Source: Lanius collurio (Eukaryota > Chordata > Aves > Passeriformes > Laniidae). From it: a stretch of 64,000 nucleotides of DNA. Made by a program: the position numbers and the translations under genes. The notes under the pieces are model-generated. The model had not been told where the DNA came from. It was given only the letters and a program-made list of their open reading frames with translations, and did not search any database. Where the stretch lies: the NCBI GenBank assembly GCA_020086605.1, contig JACBWW010000041.1, forward strand, positions 2,046,422 to 2,110,421. Direction: 5' to 3'. Below are positions 12,101 through 26,574 of the stretch, in pieces. Within the stretch, counting starts at the first letter, position 1; every line of letters starts with the position of its first letter.

Positions 12101-15100
12101 TGGGTGCATCAAAGTCCTTGCAAACTTTCAGTCTGGGGCAACATGACTGAGAATTTGAAGGGGCTTTAGTGCAGGCTCAGGATGGCAGCCCTCTGAAATT
12201 CTCCTCACCCTCCCGCCCTCCTCCTCCCCACCCTGAGCCTTCCAGGAGAGGAATGGTGGAAGAAGTCTCATGGCAGGCCTGTCCCAGAAGACTTCTTTGA
12301 GTTTTTGTACATGCAGAGAGACCTACCCCATATCCCAAGGCAGATGCCATTCTTTCTCAGGCCTTGATGGTCCCTTGCCTTCAGAAAAACACACCTGCTC
12401 CCTCACCTGCTCATGTCTTAAATATCCAGGTAAAGATCTAAAGGAATACCAACAGACCCCCAAATACAACAGAAATTCAAACCTAAAAAAAAAAGTCTCC
12501 AATTAAGGTGCAGTTGGGACTGGTCTAGTTCAAGTCTCTGATGCCAATTGTATTAATTGGGAGATTAGGATGCAAGATACTAAATACTGATAGGACTCAA
12601 TTACTCACGGGATAATGGGACGCCATTCAGTGCCTTGGCTATTTTGTTCCCTCCCCATGGGGTTGTCTTGTCTGTTCAGATCCTCAACTCTTTGGGGTCT
12701 GAGCTTGCCCCTGCTCTGCTGAGCACCTCGTACAACAGTGGTCCTTTCACAGCTGGCCCCCTGGCAATCCAGCAGGACTACCCTCACTATTGTGCAGTGG
12801 GAATTCTTCCACTGAGTCGCACTGGAATTAGATAAGGCTCGTGGACCCTTTGAAACACATCACTCCTAATGCTGGAGCAGAGCTGTGCTCCAGGATATGG
12901 TTTCACAGAATGTCAGAGGTCAGAGGCAGGAACAATCCCAGACATTGTTCCCATTTCTAACTCCTGATATCCCCCAAAACAATCTTTTGCACAGATTTTC
13001 TCGGACTTCCACGACCACCTTCAGACCGAGGGTGCATGTGGAATTAGGGTGAGGCCTCATCTGCTTTCAGGAACAACCCACGAGCGAGGGAGCGTGAGTT
13101 GTGCACAGACAAATGCTGGGCCTTCCCTGCCCCTGCTCTGTTATTTATTGCACTCACATTTCTAATTGTTACACGTGCCCTGCACGTGTTTAATGGGACA
13201 GGACAAAAGCTGACTGTCAAACCAAACGTGGGTTTGAGTGCCTAAATATGGTCCAAGGTGAGGCAACCCCAGGCAGCTGCAGGTGTGAAATCTGTGAGAT
13301 TTTACCCCAAGGGTTTGCAAAGGAGATAACAGCATTTAATTGCTAGGGTTTATCAACCAGGCAGACAGCAGAGGAAAGGTTGTGTCCCCAACACTTCTGT
13401 TTTCAGCCACACAAATCCAAATGGATACTGGAAAACTTATTCCAGGTGTGATTCTGCGTTACTAATCTCAAAACCAGCAAGAAATGCACCTGGCACCATC
13501 TAAACCCCAATTATAATTAAAATGTTTGGATTAAAATATTCATTGCTGAAGCGTGGCCTTTTCTCAGCATAAACTCTTTATGTCTAATATTATTAATTGG
13601 ATGGATATTTTTGTTTTTAAATGGAGATTTTAATCAAAATGGTTTTCAATAATTTTTTTTTAAATTTTCATCTGTGCACATTATCATTTCTTGCCACCAC
13701 TGAGGGTGTAAAACAAACTCTCTTCAAATTATCTCAGAAGAAAATCCTTCCATGTAAATTTTGAGGGAAATATTGTGAAACTTGGCTCATGATTGAGCCA
13801 AGAAGAATCAAAGTTGTGCATACAATTTTTACTGTTACACTTTTTGCTTCAGAATTGAAAAGGACTGTCCTTAGTTTTGCACTCTGACAAAAATGGGAGA
13901 AAAGGAGTGTGACCATGACTGGAAAAGGGGAAAAACAAAGCATGCAGAATTTCAGGTCTGGTAAAGAGCAGCCTGCCTGCCATCCAAACTCTCTAGAACA
14001 CAGCCTGGAGTGATGACAATTCACCTCTGCGTGGTCTTGAGCTGCAGGAGCCTTCTGGGCTCTAATTCAGATGCTGAGACCTAGGAAAGGGAGAGCAAAA
14101 GGATCATTTTATCTTCAAAGTGTCACCGTACTGAGAACCCTGCTCTACAGATCAGTCCATCAAGAGGACTACTAATCAAACTAAAAATAGTTCAGAATAT
14201 AACCTAAACAAGTTAATTCTGAATAATCCTAACTGGTTCAAAATGGTTATTGGTCATTAAACATTTTCATACATTTAGCTTGGTTACAACTTGTAAGACT
14301 TTGCTTTTGTGTTTTTTCAGGAGATGAAAGGCTAAGCTAAAATTAAACCAAAGTTTTTTTAGTATAGCCAGAGGTGAAAGACAACTCCCAAAGTGTTTTC
14401 CAGGCAGGTACTCACCATGGGTTAGGAAATTGGTGGTTCAAATGTCATGGGGAAATAGCATGTCAGTGCAAGTTCTTTAGTGATCAATAAAGTATTCTGC
14501 ATTCAGGCTTCACAAAGAGGTTTCTGAGAACCTTCTCAGACTCCCCATGGCACAATCCTTTGACATATTCATTGACTCCTACTGGGGCAGTTGTCTTTTT
14601 AGTTTTGCCATAAGACAGCAATTTGCCACCTCATTATCAGTGTGATTGATGAGGACACCATCTCCAAATCTGTCACATGATGATTGTGGGCCTGACTGCG
14701 TCTCTGGATTGATCTCCTTAAGGACATACACTGATGTGCATGACAAAATGTTTTCTGGGGAAAGACGTCAGTGACAGGTTTTTTGAAAGAAACTGCAGCT
14801 TCTGCAAAAGCAATTGACTCTTCCCTCCCTCCTCCCCAGCCCTCCAACTCTCTCTTTTTTCCCCTTCTCTTTGATATTTGTGCTTAAAAAGTGAAACTTT
14901 AGGCGGCATTTGCTTTTAACAGAATTCCAGAGCTGACTCAATCCGCTGGCAGATGTGGTGGCTTTGGCACGGGCGTGTGAGAGCCTTGCAGGTTTTTGGA
15001 GGAAAAGTGCTTTGCAAATCAGAGCTACCAGCAGTGCACAAACAGGAACCCTTACAGGAGTCCCAAACACCACTTCACTGCGGTGCTGGTGAGAGTCTGT

Positions 15101-17639
15101 GTGATCTCACCCTCTCTGGTCCCTCGCTGCCCTTCCACGCTCTCTCTGTCACCCTTTCACAGGTGTTTGCACAACTGGACATCTCCCATTTTTTGCCTGT
15201 TGCCTTTGTCCTTCTCACAGTCAGCCCCACCTTGCAGGGGTGTCCCTTCCCTGAGCCCCCTTGCTGTGAGTGTGAAGGCAAGGAGCAGGGAACAAGGACT
15301 CTGCTCCTCACCCAGCTCTGCCAGGCTGAGGCAGATGTCCAGCTCTGGGGGCATCCAAGGGTGCTCTCCTGTGCCAGTGGTCATTTCAACCTCCTCAGTC
15401 TCATCTAAGATTGGACTGAGACTTTCCATTTAGTAAGAACCTGGGTAATAATCTTTAAAAAAACCCCAAATATTTTGGCCAATCTAGATTTGTCAGAGCT
15501 TTTCTTGAAGTTTTACAGAGCATAAACTCCAGCAGCAACACTTCATTGCTTTTGGTTTTCTGCATTTTTACTTCCTGCCTCTCTGTCTCACTCTTCTCTC
15601 CATCCATGGGCAGATTTCCATTCTTTCCTCTTCCTCTCTTTCATTCTGCCACAACTTCCCCAGCAGAGAAGACCACCACCACATTGTTCACTGGCAGAAA
15701 ATTGGCAGCTGACAATTAGGATGACAAAGATGGAGTGCAGATGTTAGACTTGAAACTCCCGTAACTCCCACACCCCACAACATTAGCTTAAGATGCAAAA
15801 TCTGCTATTTTAATTTCTTCATAAACTCTACAAAATAACCCTAGACAACTGAAATTTTTATATAATTTTTAAAAATATCCTCTACTTGATCGAAAAAAAT
15901 AGGCTTTCACCCCAGTTTTTAGCAAATAAGCTTTTGAATATTTGAGTAGTATGTATATTTTTATTGGCTAATATTTGGGAAGATCTCAATCTGTAAGATA
16001 TTTGGACCTGGTCCCTAATGAGCAGTGGATGTATTTAATGCACTGTCCTGAAATGGTTGTTATACTAATGTTCAGATAAAGGTTTTAGAGCAAAGGTTGT
16101 CTTAAAGCTCTTTAAAGACATTTTCATAAAGATTGTTATAGAAAGGCAGTCTTTTAAAATATATCAGCTGAAGTCTTGGATAGCTTTGCTCCTCAATGTA
16201 ATTTAAAAAGTAACAGATTTGCTGGTTAGTGTTCTTTGAATAGAGATAAAAAGTGCTGCTTCTCACATCTTCTGTCTTTTCTCAAGTATTAAATAAGATT
16301 CAGTGGGGACAGAGACATTGCAAGACCTTACCCTGATCCTTAAAAACCAGAAACTGCTCTCAGTTTGAATCAAACAACTCCATGCAACACATCCCAGTAG
16401 CCCAGCAGAGAACAGAGAGGGGACTGGTTTGGGTGACTGGCACTGTACTGGGAACTGTAGTGAGCAGACTGTGGTGGGGATTTGGAATTCAGTTAAATCC
16501 TTAAGGAAGAGATTTGGATAATGAAGAGAGACCCAGGGAACATCCCTGTGCCAACACAGGCTGCTGCAGTCTCTGATTTCCACCAAAGTAGGGATTCCCA
16601 AGGTGAGGATGTGGTCCAGGGCTGGCAGTGTTGGGGAGGTGAGCAATTGCTGCTCCACAGAGGGGTTTTCCCCTGGGCTGCACCACAGCAAAGAGCACCC
16701 CAGTGATGGGAGTGCCCAGGTGCTGCTCCCCTTGGAGGCAGACCCAGTTCCCCCAGTGCCAGGGGCTGAGGGAGGCTGCAAGGGGGAGGGAGGGGAGGCA
16801 GAGAGGTCGGGGAGGGGGGACCCCAGCACAATGTGCAGTGACTTCAGGCAATTAAAAGGAAAAGGAATGAAATATCTGGCTGAATGCCCAAGTGCGCCTT
16901 TTTCTTCTTCCCTTCTTTTTTTTTCTTTTCCTTCCTTCTTCACTGCCAATAGTCCATGAAAATGGGAAAGTATGTGAGGAATTCCCCCACTTTATATTCC
17001 AGCTCCCAGCCATTGTATTTTGGCTGTGGCAGAGCAGCTCTGCTATTCTCCCATGCAGCCTGGGAAGAGGCAGGCACCTTGTCCCACAAGACTGATGATG
17101 GGGCTGGGGCTGAGTGAGCAGCACCCAGGGTTTGTCAATGCAGGCCCAAGGAATCTGCTGATCAGATAGGGAAACAAGAGCTCTGCCTTCTGCAGTGAGC
17201 CACCTTTTGGGGGGATCTCTTTTGTGGCCTCTCTTTGATCTACAGGAAGACAAACAGCCTGTGCTTGGTCATTCTGCTGGCAGCAGTGGGAGGTCGGCGA
17301 TGGCAGATCGATATTGTGACATCCTAGAAAGCTCTTGGAGGTGTCCTACTTTTGCCCCACTCTTTGGGTCACATTAAAAAAGTGTTCTCTGGCTTTTGTT
17401 GTACAAAAAAAATACTCTCCCTGTCAAAGCCAGTGGCAAAAATCTTGCCCATGGTAACAGGGATTGTAATTCAGTTACGGAGCACTTTCTAATTACCTCC
17501 AAATTAATTAACTGAGTCTAGCAAACATCCTTATGTGGGAGATTAATATTAGCAGTGTGCACCTGCCAGAAAATAATGGCTCTGGAGCTGGAATGGAAAA
17601 TGAGAGCCCTCATCATACCAGAGAGCTCTGGAGAGGCAC
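9196..17639. other. Intergenic
   Basis: No supported gene. Overlapping open frames on both strands at 10.6-11.1 and 14.95-15.43 kb have no recognisable domains. A weak minus-strand CR1-like patch is possible near 12900-12940. The assembly gap lies here. Confidence 0.75.
11465..11474. other. Assembly gap (10 Ns)
   Basis: Exactly ten N characters, a typical placeholder gap of unknown true size. Confidence 0.99.
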
Positions 17640-17728
17640 CAAACCTGCTCTTTGCAGATGCCCTCACTCCTGCACAGACAAGATCCCCGAGGTCCCTTCC
17701 AGGCTAAAACACTCTGTGACTCTATGAT
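17640..17728 (+). mobile_element. CR1-like LINE 3' end, degraded
   Basis: Contains AGATCCCCGAGGTCCCTTCC (17681-17700) followed by CACTCTGTGACTCTATGATT, matching the CR1 3' terminus and its octamer tail. The upstream boundary is unclear because of divergence. Confidence 0.7.
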
Positions 17729-20700
17729 TAAAAAAGACACTGAATATTGATGATTTTTTCTGCATTAGGAGAAATCATGTGCCAGTCTCGATTTCAAAAT
17801 CACTTCCCCCTGTAGATGAAATATGTTTGAATAAGCTCTCAGACCTTGAAAACTGGAATTCTGTCCTCAGGAAGTGAGGCGTGGTGAAAATATCTTTAAA
17901 TCTTAGCAAATGTTTTTGAATCTTACAGATGGTTGTTAAAACAGGTGCCAAACTCACTGCAGATTTGCCTTTTCTATTCAATCAAAATATTTTCAGTATC
18001 TCGGGAAAACGTGCTGACTAAAGGCAAAACCCCAACCACAGGAATGGTATCCTCAAAATTACACTGTCTGAAATTGAAAACAAGGGTATCTAAAATTCCT
18101 TTTCCCCCATTTGTTCTAAAATACAACACATAATCAATATTTGATAAAAACAGCCTGCCTCATCTGCAGAAACCTTAGCTCCAAAAATAACAAAAATTTG
18201 TGAAATTTTCATTTTTTCCTCAGTTTTTTTTAGAATTCTTATTTTTACTAAATTTTTCTGAGCAGCTCTACAGAAGCAATAGCAGCTCTCCCATTCTGCC
18301 TCTGCACATTCAAATACACGTGCATGTAGATCCTCTTCATAATTTTGTGGTGGCTCTGTTGAAACCAAAAGACTTTTGTATCCAGGAGCATGGAGAGGAT
18401 GCACAAACACCTTATTCCAGGGGATTTCCTGGTGAGTACCTTCCTCCAGGTCCTCCTGCAGTTTCACCCAAGGCTCCTTGAGCAGATCCATGATTTAATG
18501 ACCAGCAGCTGCAGCAGAGGGGACTTCTGGCCTAGTTTTGGTTGCATGTACTCAGGGAGCCACTCTGTTTTTTTATATCACATTACATAGCAACAGAACA
18601 CAGAAAAGCCAAGCTCTTCTCCTTCTGAGCAGGGACAGTTGAGAGGCAATAAGAATCAGAATTAATAACAAGGAAATAACAACTAACAAGGAATGACAAC
18701 ACTGTGGGCAGTGATGATACCCTTAAATCATGCAGCAAATTTGATTCGGGACACATAAATGATTTATCTTGTTGATGTAATTGATCACAGACTTTCCACT
18801 CCTCCAGTTCCCTTTCACCAAGGGTTCCTTGCTCAGAGAATGTTGTCCCATCTCATTTGTCTGTGTCTACAGAGGAGAAAACTCACAAGTCCTGCTGTGA
18901 CTTCAAATAGCCACCCCTTGGAGCCCACGGCCACGTTCCCCCCAGCTCCCCTTGGGACAACATCTGTGCCTGGAGGGATTTAGGCTGTACTGGAAGGATT
19001 TATCTGGCTTTTGGGGTGCCTGGGGAAGGGGTCACCCAGATGGAGATCCTGGTGCCCAGAGGACTCTGCAGCTGCCTCAGGAATGTCCTCCCTGGACTGA
19101 AGTTGCAACTAATGGTGCTCCTGCAGCATTTTATCCTCCTCCTTGTCCAGAGCAAAGCACAAATTCCATGTGCCTGGCTTCCTCTCCATGAAAGCAGTGG
19201 GGGATTGGGAAAAATGTTCATGTGCACACCTGGGAGCAAAGACAGAGCTGTGATTTGCAGCCAAGTACAGGGACTCAGGTCCAGAAAGACAGACGTGGCC
19301 ACAGTCCCCCAGAGACATGAAGGACCCTCCTCTGTTTCCAGAACTGCTCCAAGGAAACATGGCAGAAGGTGAGGGTCAGTTCACCTTCCCTCAGGTGCCT
19401 GCAGTAAACATCCATAAGGCTGAATCCACATTTTAGGAGGATTTAAGAAAAACAAGCACGTTTGTGTCAGCATTTCTCTTGCTTCCACCTTCAATCACTA
19501 ATTCCAGAATTATGTTTCATCACAAACTCTATTTATTTCTCTCCAGCCCCTCTAAGAAGAGTAAAGGTGGTAACTCTGGAGCTGAAGTGGGTAAAGCTGG
19601 GAGGCAGGGGCCCACATCCAGCTCCAGAGTGGATCAGATACCACACTCTGTGCTATGTTTGTCAGGGATGAAAACTCTGCCTGAAGCCAGAACTGGATAA
19701 ATCAGCTTTGGGGTTGTATCATCATAAATGAAGGCATAAGTTAGGCCTCCATCTAAGCACCTTTTTTTTTCTCTATGGAAAAAGTAAATAAAGAAATAAG
19801 GAAAGAATAAAGAACAGTCTTTCAAATGTTCTTGTTTGGGTTTATTTTTCTGCTGATGCCATCTTTAGCTGGCGTTTATCAGTCTTCTAAATATGTGACC
19901 ACACCACAATATGCTTTTCTTGGCTAATTTATCTAAATAACAATCTATATACCTAAAGCTGCAAAGAAATGAAAGCAAATGCAAGCATAAATCACCCTCA
20001 ATTCACTGTTTGATATGACCAGAATTTTTACTAACTAGGCATTAAAATCAATGTCCTTTTTCTTCTCTTTTTTCTTCTCTTCTCCCTTCCTCTCTGAGAG
20101 TAACTAAACCTCACAGTACATTTAGGCCAAGCTTTTCACACTCCCATTTGTGTTTGCAATTTTTTGAAGCATTTGCATCTTTTCTCTGTGGATGAACAAA
20201 GAGGTAAGAGCAGAGCAGGAGGAAGGGCAGAGACAGAGCATGTCTTAAAGGAGAAGATCATTGCCAAGAAGGAGAAAATGCCTCCTGTCTGTTTCCCCAC
20301 AGTTAAGAAAAATGTTGTGATCATGGATAGGAATGGGACAAATAGAGTCATTATATCAAATTAAGACACTGGGCCCAGACCTAATGGGCTCTTGACATTC
20401 TTTCTGACACTCCCAAAATAGACTTTCCCTAACTGCAATGTTGTTTGTGTCTGTTCTCTGTGTCAAAGATTTTTGGAATGTTGCTCATTCTGAAAAGAAA
20501 AAAAAACAAAACCAAGTTCTTAAATCATCTTTTTAAGCAGTTGTATTAAAATTCAGCCCAAACTCAAATGCTGGGTGATTGCATCGAGGCCTTTGCCCAT
20601 ATTTCTTTAAGTAACCTCACAACAACAACAGTGCTTTGTCAAGTCTGTGTTTCCAGCTGATACTTTCAGTATCTTGTGTGCCCCTGGGTTTAATTGGTGA

Positions 20701-23327
20701 AGGCTCTGCCTCTTGTGTCCCTTTGAGACTCGAGTACTGCAGGCCAAGGGACAGCATAACCCTGAGTGTGCTGTCTGAGCACTGCTGATGGTGGGTGCAG
20801 GGCTGGTAAAAGCAGGTTTGGCACTTGCAGTGGGTACATACACCCTGTCTCCTCACAGTGACAATTTACCATGGCAGTGCTGATGTAATTCAAATAAATA
20901 CAGCCTGGAGGACACTGCAGGTTCAGCTTCTGATGCAGGCCACTACCTCTGGTTTCACACCTCAGAGTTTGCCTGGGTGCCATATGCCATGTGAATCTGA
21001 GTTCATTTTTGCAGAGTTAAATGCAGGATGGATGTGAAATGTGTCAGTTCACAGAGTGTAAGGAGCTGTACAACAGGTCCCCTTGAAATATTCTGGGGAG
21101 ATGGGCAGCAACAACCCCCCTGAGAGCTGGTGGGGCATGCATACAGACACAGACCCTGATTTATATTCATTTATTTGTGCCTATTTTTATATGAAATCAT
21201 GCATATTTACATATATTTCATAATCTCCCAGAACCCACCATTTCTAAAAGCCAAATCACACATGCACAGATGGAGAGCTGCAGGAAACAGCACTGTGCAA
21301 GCAAATGGAATTTATTGTGGAAGGAATTGGCTCTCCAGCACACACAGAGTCCCTCTCACCTGGATATACAAAACCATGTAAATTAGGATGCCTCCTGGGT
21401 GTTTCCCCCTGAACCTCCAGCCCAGTGAGCAGCAGTGGTGAGCAGCAGTTCCCCCAAGAGCAGGCATCAAAGTATGAGTAACTCAGTGCTGTTCTATTGG
21501 GGAGATTAATTTATCAAAGGTGTGCAGGGGCTGCAATAAATAAAGGACAAAACCACATCAAAGACAGGTCTAGGTTGCTTTCCTAAAGGCACTTTATGGA
21601 ACAAGAAAAGATTATGGAGCAGTCAAGGATTGGGGGTTATCAAGTCCACCCTAAAGTGTCAGGTAAAAAAATGTTTTGTTGTTAAAACACCAGGGTGGAT
21701 GTTTGATTTTATAAGGATGTTGAAAGAACATTTATTTTAAACAATGTAGGCAGATTATTGGTGAAAAAATGGAAGATTTGGCTTCAATTTCAAATTGAGA
21801 CCAGTCAAATTACAGAGTGTATGAGTAAAGCAAAAGGCATTTGCAGAGGTTCTTACCTCTACCTTTAGAGATAAACCCAGCAGGTGCTGACCTCTGCAGC
21901 AACGAGGCCCTTTAATTCACTTTAATCAGTGAGCTTCTAAAGTTAGACCTGGGATGCCTGGATTTGGATTACCAGATCCTCACTTCTGTATTTCCACTCA
22001 ATGGGGTTACATGGACTGAACTTTAGCTTAGTTTTGAGGATTCACAGGATTGATTGTCTGAATGCAAACCTTGCAGAGGCCTCACACCTTCCCTGGCAAG
22101 ATTTACTGGTCAGAATGTTTCAATGGCAAGAGAACACTTGCTAACTCTCTTCTAAAAAATATAATTTTAAGAAAATGCATTTCCACAGTTCCATCAAGGT
22201 GGAAATACATTTATTTTGTATTGGAATGCTCTGAAAAAGTCAATAATTCATAGTCATACACCCTAGGCAATTTCTGTATGTTCATGGTTACGTGAATCTA
22301 TTTTGACTCCTTGGAGCTTTTTGCATAAAATGCTGCAATTATGCTGCAGTTATTATACTGCAGTTTGGATTGGATTTCTGGATTTTAAGTCCTCAGCCCA
22401 TCAGGTTTGGGTTGGATACTGAAAACCTCAGGATAAAGCCTGGTTCAATGTATGACCCCCACCAACAGAGTCAGGATTTGCTCTGAATTCAGGATATGTT
22501 GCAAACCTTGACAAAGACTTTTTAAGACCAGGACTGCAAAACACAAATGGACTGGCTGGATCACAGAGCTGTGCAGAGCATGGAATAGATGCTGGATGGC
22601 ATCACAGAATTGTATTTTTCCCAAGTGTCCTCCTGGGTTTTCAGCCACCTCTGCACTGGGAGGCTCCGACAGCTTCACTGATTGCATCTCATACCTCGTC
22701 ACAGTGCTGATCAAACAGTTATAAAGGGAAAGTTCTGGTTGCAAATTGATTCTGAAAACCTAGAGCTGGCTTCTGGTTCCGTGACATGCAGCAGACATGT
22801 CCCTCCCAGCTCACATTCTGCAGGTTTATTCCTGTCCAGTGATGGTTAACAAATTATCTTGCTGGAATTTCAGAGCTGCATCTGCCTTTCTTTTCTTCCC
22901 AATTTCCTTCTTTAGCTTCATGAGACCAATAGTTGTATATACTGAACCCTCCCACAAATTAACATTTACTCAGAAGGTCAAGGACTGGCACTCTTTTCCT
23001 TTCCTTGTTTCCAGGAATAACATGTTGATTTTCCCTACTGATTCCTACCCTTCCATGAAATTTGCTTCACTGCTCCCCCTTCCCCAGGTTGGAAGGTCCA
23101 GGAATTAATCTTGTGATTGCTAAATAGTGCTGAATTAGGACAGTTTACATCTAGGTTACAGGATTCAAAATGCTTCTTTCTTTTTGTTTCTGTCCTGCCC
23201 TTTGTTTAGCCTCTTTGATTTATTAATGGAGGCTTCTTTTTGATCTGGCTTTACCTTGTCAGTCCTTCGTGTCCCACCCACAGACTTTTTATTTCTTTTT
23301 CATCCAGTGATGCTGGCAAAGAACTTT

Positions 23328-23350
23328 AAAAAAAAAAAAAAAAAAAAAAA
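23328..23350 (+). repeat. Poly(A) tract
   Basis: An uninterrupted 23-base A run. No recognisable retrocopy or target-site duplication was seen upstream. Confidence 0.95.
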
Positions 23351-25537
23351 GACAGAGGGAGGGATTTGGGATTGTCATATAAAACCTGTGTTACTCACTT
23401 TTCAATATCTCATTGAACTTCTCACAGCTTTGATATTTTAAGTAGGTATCACAACAAAGGGAAACAGAAGTGACTGGAAAGGTAATGCAGTGTATGGGGC
23501 TTGTTAATGGCCCTGAAAGTCCCAAGAAAAACCTGCTGAAAGGAGGATCCTTTCCCATGAGTACTATTTAATTTCTCTGAGAGGGTTTTCCTGGTGAATT
23601 AAAACTCTAAAGGCCACATTTAGGCAATGCAACTGCTATCTTAGCCTATGCTGTTTGCATGGTGACAATCACTTTTGTTTCACAAATCCTTTTGTGACAA
23701 AGAGAGATTCCTGGAGAATCTGGTTGTACTGCAAACATAAATGGGAAATGTAGAAAATTAGAGTAGAAAACTTTCTCCCACAGGGACAGAGCAAGACTGA
23801 ATAAGCGACATGAATATTTTACTAAATAATTCCCGTTATGAGTTGTAAGTAATGACCCTGATCTGACACTTCAAATTGTTAAATGTGTGAGTATGAAGCA
23901 GATGAAACATCTATTTAGAATAATTTTAACAGCACGAGATATGTGAGTCTAACAGGCAGAAGGAGTGAGCTGGGATTTATGCTGCCATTTGGGGTGATGA
24001 GAGACCCCAAGCCTGGTCTTTATTGCAATGTAAACTTAAATCATAATCTACAGTCTCAATTTCCTGTTTTTTCCTGTTTCCTGCCTGATCAGCCATGTCT
24101 CTCAGTAAGAAACAGCCTTCCAAAATCAGTGTTTCACAGCAAGAGGGTGACCTGGGATGTTTTCCAGCTCTGTGGTGTGACCAGAGCTGTTCCCAAATCC
24201 GTGGCGAGTGGTGCTGTAAAGGAAAGGGTGTCCCATCCTAGCAGAGCAGGGGGCTTTGGGAGGGTCCCTGGGAATGGCAGGGCAGGGGAATGGTGTGGGC
24301 TCTGTGTGTGCTGGCAGGCACGAAGGGCAGAACGCTCCAGAAAGAGGCCACAGGTCCTGTGTGGGGAGCAAAGAGGAGAGGCATTCCCGGGTTTTCTCAG
24401 CACATCCAGGGAAGCATCAGCTGCTGCCTTCACCCCAAAAGCAGCTCCCTCTGGCCATGGCACAGAGATGTCTTGTACAGAGCAAGGAAGGATTTTTGAC
24501 TCTCCTGTTAAGGCTTTGTCAACCACTGGGCCTGCAGGCAACGGAGTGGGAGCTTTTCTTCTTCAGTGAGCCTTCCAAAAGCAGTGTCAGACTTTGTAAA
24601 CAAACACTCCAGAGCTTGTGATGTCAATTCAAAGCTCTGGCTGTTGCATTTCTTCAAGGGAAAAAAAAAAGGAAATTTCAGGTTGACCCCCAAGCAGCTA
24701 ATTAACCATGGGGATGCAGTGAAAATGTGAAATCCTGTGGTTTATTTTCCCCTTGTGCTGCCTGTGGGCTCTGCCAGCACTGACCACAATGCACAGGGAC
24801 ATGGAGCACCTTCAGACATTTTGATCCCACTGGAATCAGTGGGAATGGAAGTTTTAGGAAATAAACCAATCAATCCTTAAGCCTTACAATCCAAACTGTA
24901 CTGCTGTTTGCACATGTGAAATGACGAATATTTTACATGACACCATCCCTTCTTTCTGGAAAAAGCAATGAAAAAAGTCAATTATTCTTAAGTTCTTATT
25001 AATTATTTCCAATTTCTGGTCCTCTTATTCAACAACACAATAATGCTGATTGGATTGCACCACAGAGGACTTTTTACATTTCCAGACTAAGTGATTATTG
25101 ATTCAAGAATGCAAATTGAACATTTCCTCATATACTAGATTTGCAGAAAGTATTGATCATCCTCAAACTGAGCCTTTACTTTCCCCACCGAGGCCAACAC
25201 CCATCTCCCTTTGTGTGGTATGCTCTGGAAATTACACATTTCAACAATTACATCTCCTTATTTTGTGATCTCTCACAATAAAAACCCTTCAAACCTGACC
25301 TGCACATTGAGATGCTTCAATCAGAGAGTGACCCCTGCTCTAACTTTGCAAGCCCTGCCTGTTTCTTGTGGCCAGGCTGCAGAAAGGGGCAATAATAGAG
25401 GGTTTGCAGAGGTAACTGGAGAGCTGAGCCCCAGCTCCCTGCTCGGAGAGCTGCATCCCTGGAGCACCTGGCCCTGCTCAGGCTGACAAACAGCCTTGCC
25501 ACCACTCACCTCTGAAAATGCTGTGCTAAAACACAAT

Positions 25538-25548
25538 CCCCCCCCCCC
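25538..25548 (+). repeat. Poly(C) run
   Basis: Eleven consecutive C residues followed by AAAA. Confidence 0.95.
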
Positions 25549-26439
25549 AAAATAACCCCAGCCAAGCCCCCAAAGCAAGGCCAGCTCCTTTCCCTGTGCT
25601 GTCAGCCAGTGCTGATTTCCCAGGTGATGCCCTGTGGAGGAGCAGGGGGCTTTTCTCCCTTTGAAAAAAAGGTTTTGTGGGGGTGGCAGTGACTGGCACT
25701 ATTTTTGTGTTTTTTCTAAATGATTTATTCATTTGAAAATACTGAGGCTGAGTAATATCATGAAATCTGAGAAGTCTAAAGTTGGTTATCAAAATTTGTA
25801 TGAACCTTAGAGTAGATGTTTCCATAGAATTCACTTTCTGTTGTAAATTGTCATTCTGACAGGACTTTTTTACTGCCTCTAGGATGGACAGGCAGCATCC
25901 TTGAAGCTATTTTTTCTCTATAAAATCAGTGCTGGCCACACCAGAAATCAGTGTTCTTCTGGCTGCAGTTTAAGTATTACAATCTCAAACAAACTCCTGA
26001 AAGACAAGATCAGTTAGTAAGTTTTTTTATTTGTCTTTGACGCATAACAATGAAGCTCCTCCACTAAAGTGTGCTGTAAAGAACACAAGAAGTGAAATTT
26101 TGACAGAGTCAAGAAATAACTAAGAAACCACAGCAGAACTTATAAGATTTTTGTTGGTGTTATGCAGGTTTTTTCCAGGAATTTTTGTTGTTGCTGTTGA
26201 TATGGAGAACTCAGAGTTTCCATCTTCAAAACAAAATTGTCTTCAAAAAATTTATTTTTAATCGAAAAACTAAAAACTTCCCAATTCTTTTTAATTTGTA
26301 AATTCAGAAACTGCCTTCTGGTGAACAAAGAGGATTTCAGTCTTCCTCACAACAGTGACAGTCCCACTTTATTTTTCTGAAGATTGCTTTTATCGATCTC
26401 AGAAGTTCTGTGTTAAAGTTAGGAAGGTTCAACACAGTT

Positions 26440-26574
26440 TATGTGAGGGAGGTGTCCATGGAAGGGCTGGATGTGGCTCATGCTCTGGTTTACAAGCTGG
26501 GAATCCATCAAAGCTTGGACTCAGTGATCTCAGAGGTCTTTTCCTACCTAATTGATTCTGTGATAGCTGCCAGG
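26440..26574 (+). mobile_element. CR1-like LINE 3' end
   Basis: The segment runs from GTGAGGGAGGTGTCC to CTTGGACTCAGTGATCTCAG, then AGGTCTTTTCCTACCTAATTGATTCTGTGAT. The last part is the conserved CR1 tail. It is more divergent upstream and may belong to a different CR1 subfamily from the 9.1 and 28.9 kb copies. Confidence 0.65.

Larger units (their letters stand above)
17729..26439. other. Intergenic
   Basis: No supported gene. A 208-codon plus frame (23943-24569) and a cysteine-containing minus frame near 20.7-20.98 kb were examined and not recognised. A degenerate CTGCAG-bearing triplication occurs at about 22329-22364. Confidence 0.75.

Noticed and set aside
12900..12960. Possible minus-strand CR1 tail (TTTCACAGAATGTCAGAGGTCAG)
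   Set aside because: Only the first few bases resemble the reversed CR1 terminus; the diagnostic downstream blocks are missing.
16263..16949. 228-codon minus-strand open frame
   Set aside because: Pro/Ser/Leu-rich with a Lys/Glu-rich N-terminus derived from a T/C-rich tract; no recognisable domain, no splice structure, and a similarly long overlapping frame on the other strand.
20690..20983. Minus-strand frame with a CHCEETGC-like cysteine cluster
   Set aside because: Short and without a matching family or splice signals.
23256..23350. Processed pseudogene ending in the 23-base poly(A)
   Set aside because: No recognisable coding sequence upstream and no evident target-site duplication.
23943..24569. 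208-codon plus-strand open frame
   Set aside because: No family resemblance, and overlapping minus-strand frames of comparable quality suggest chance.
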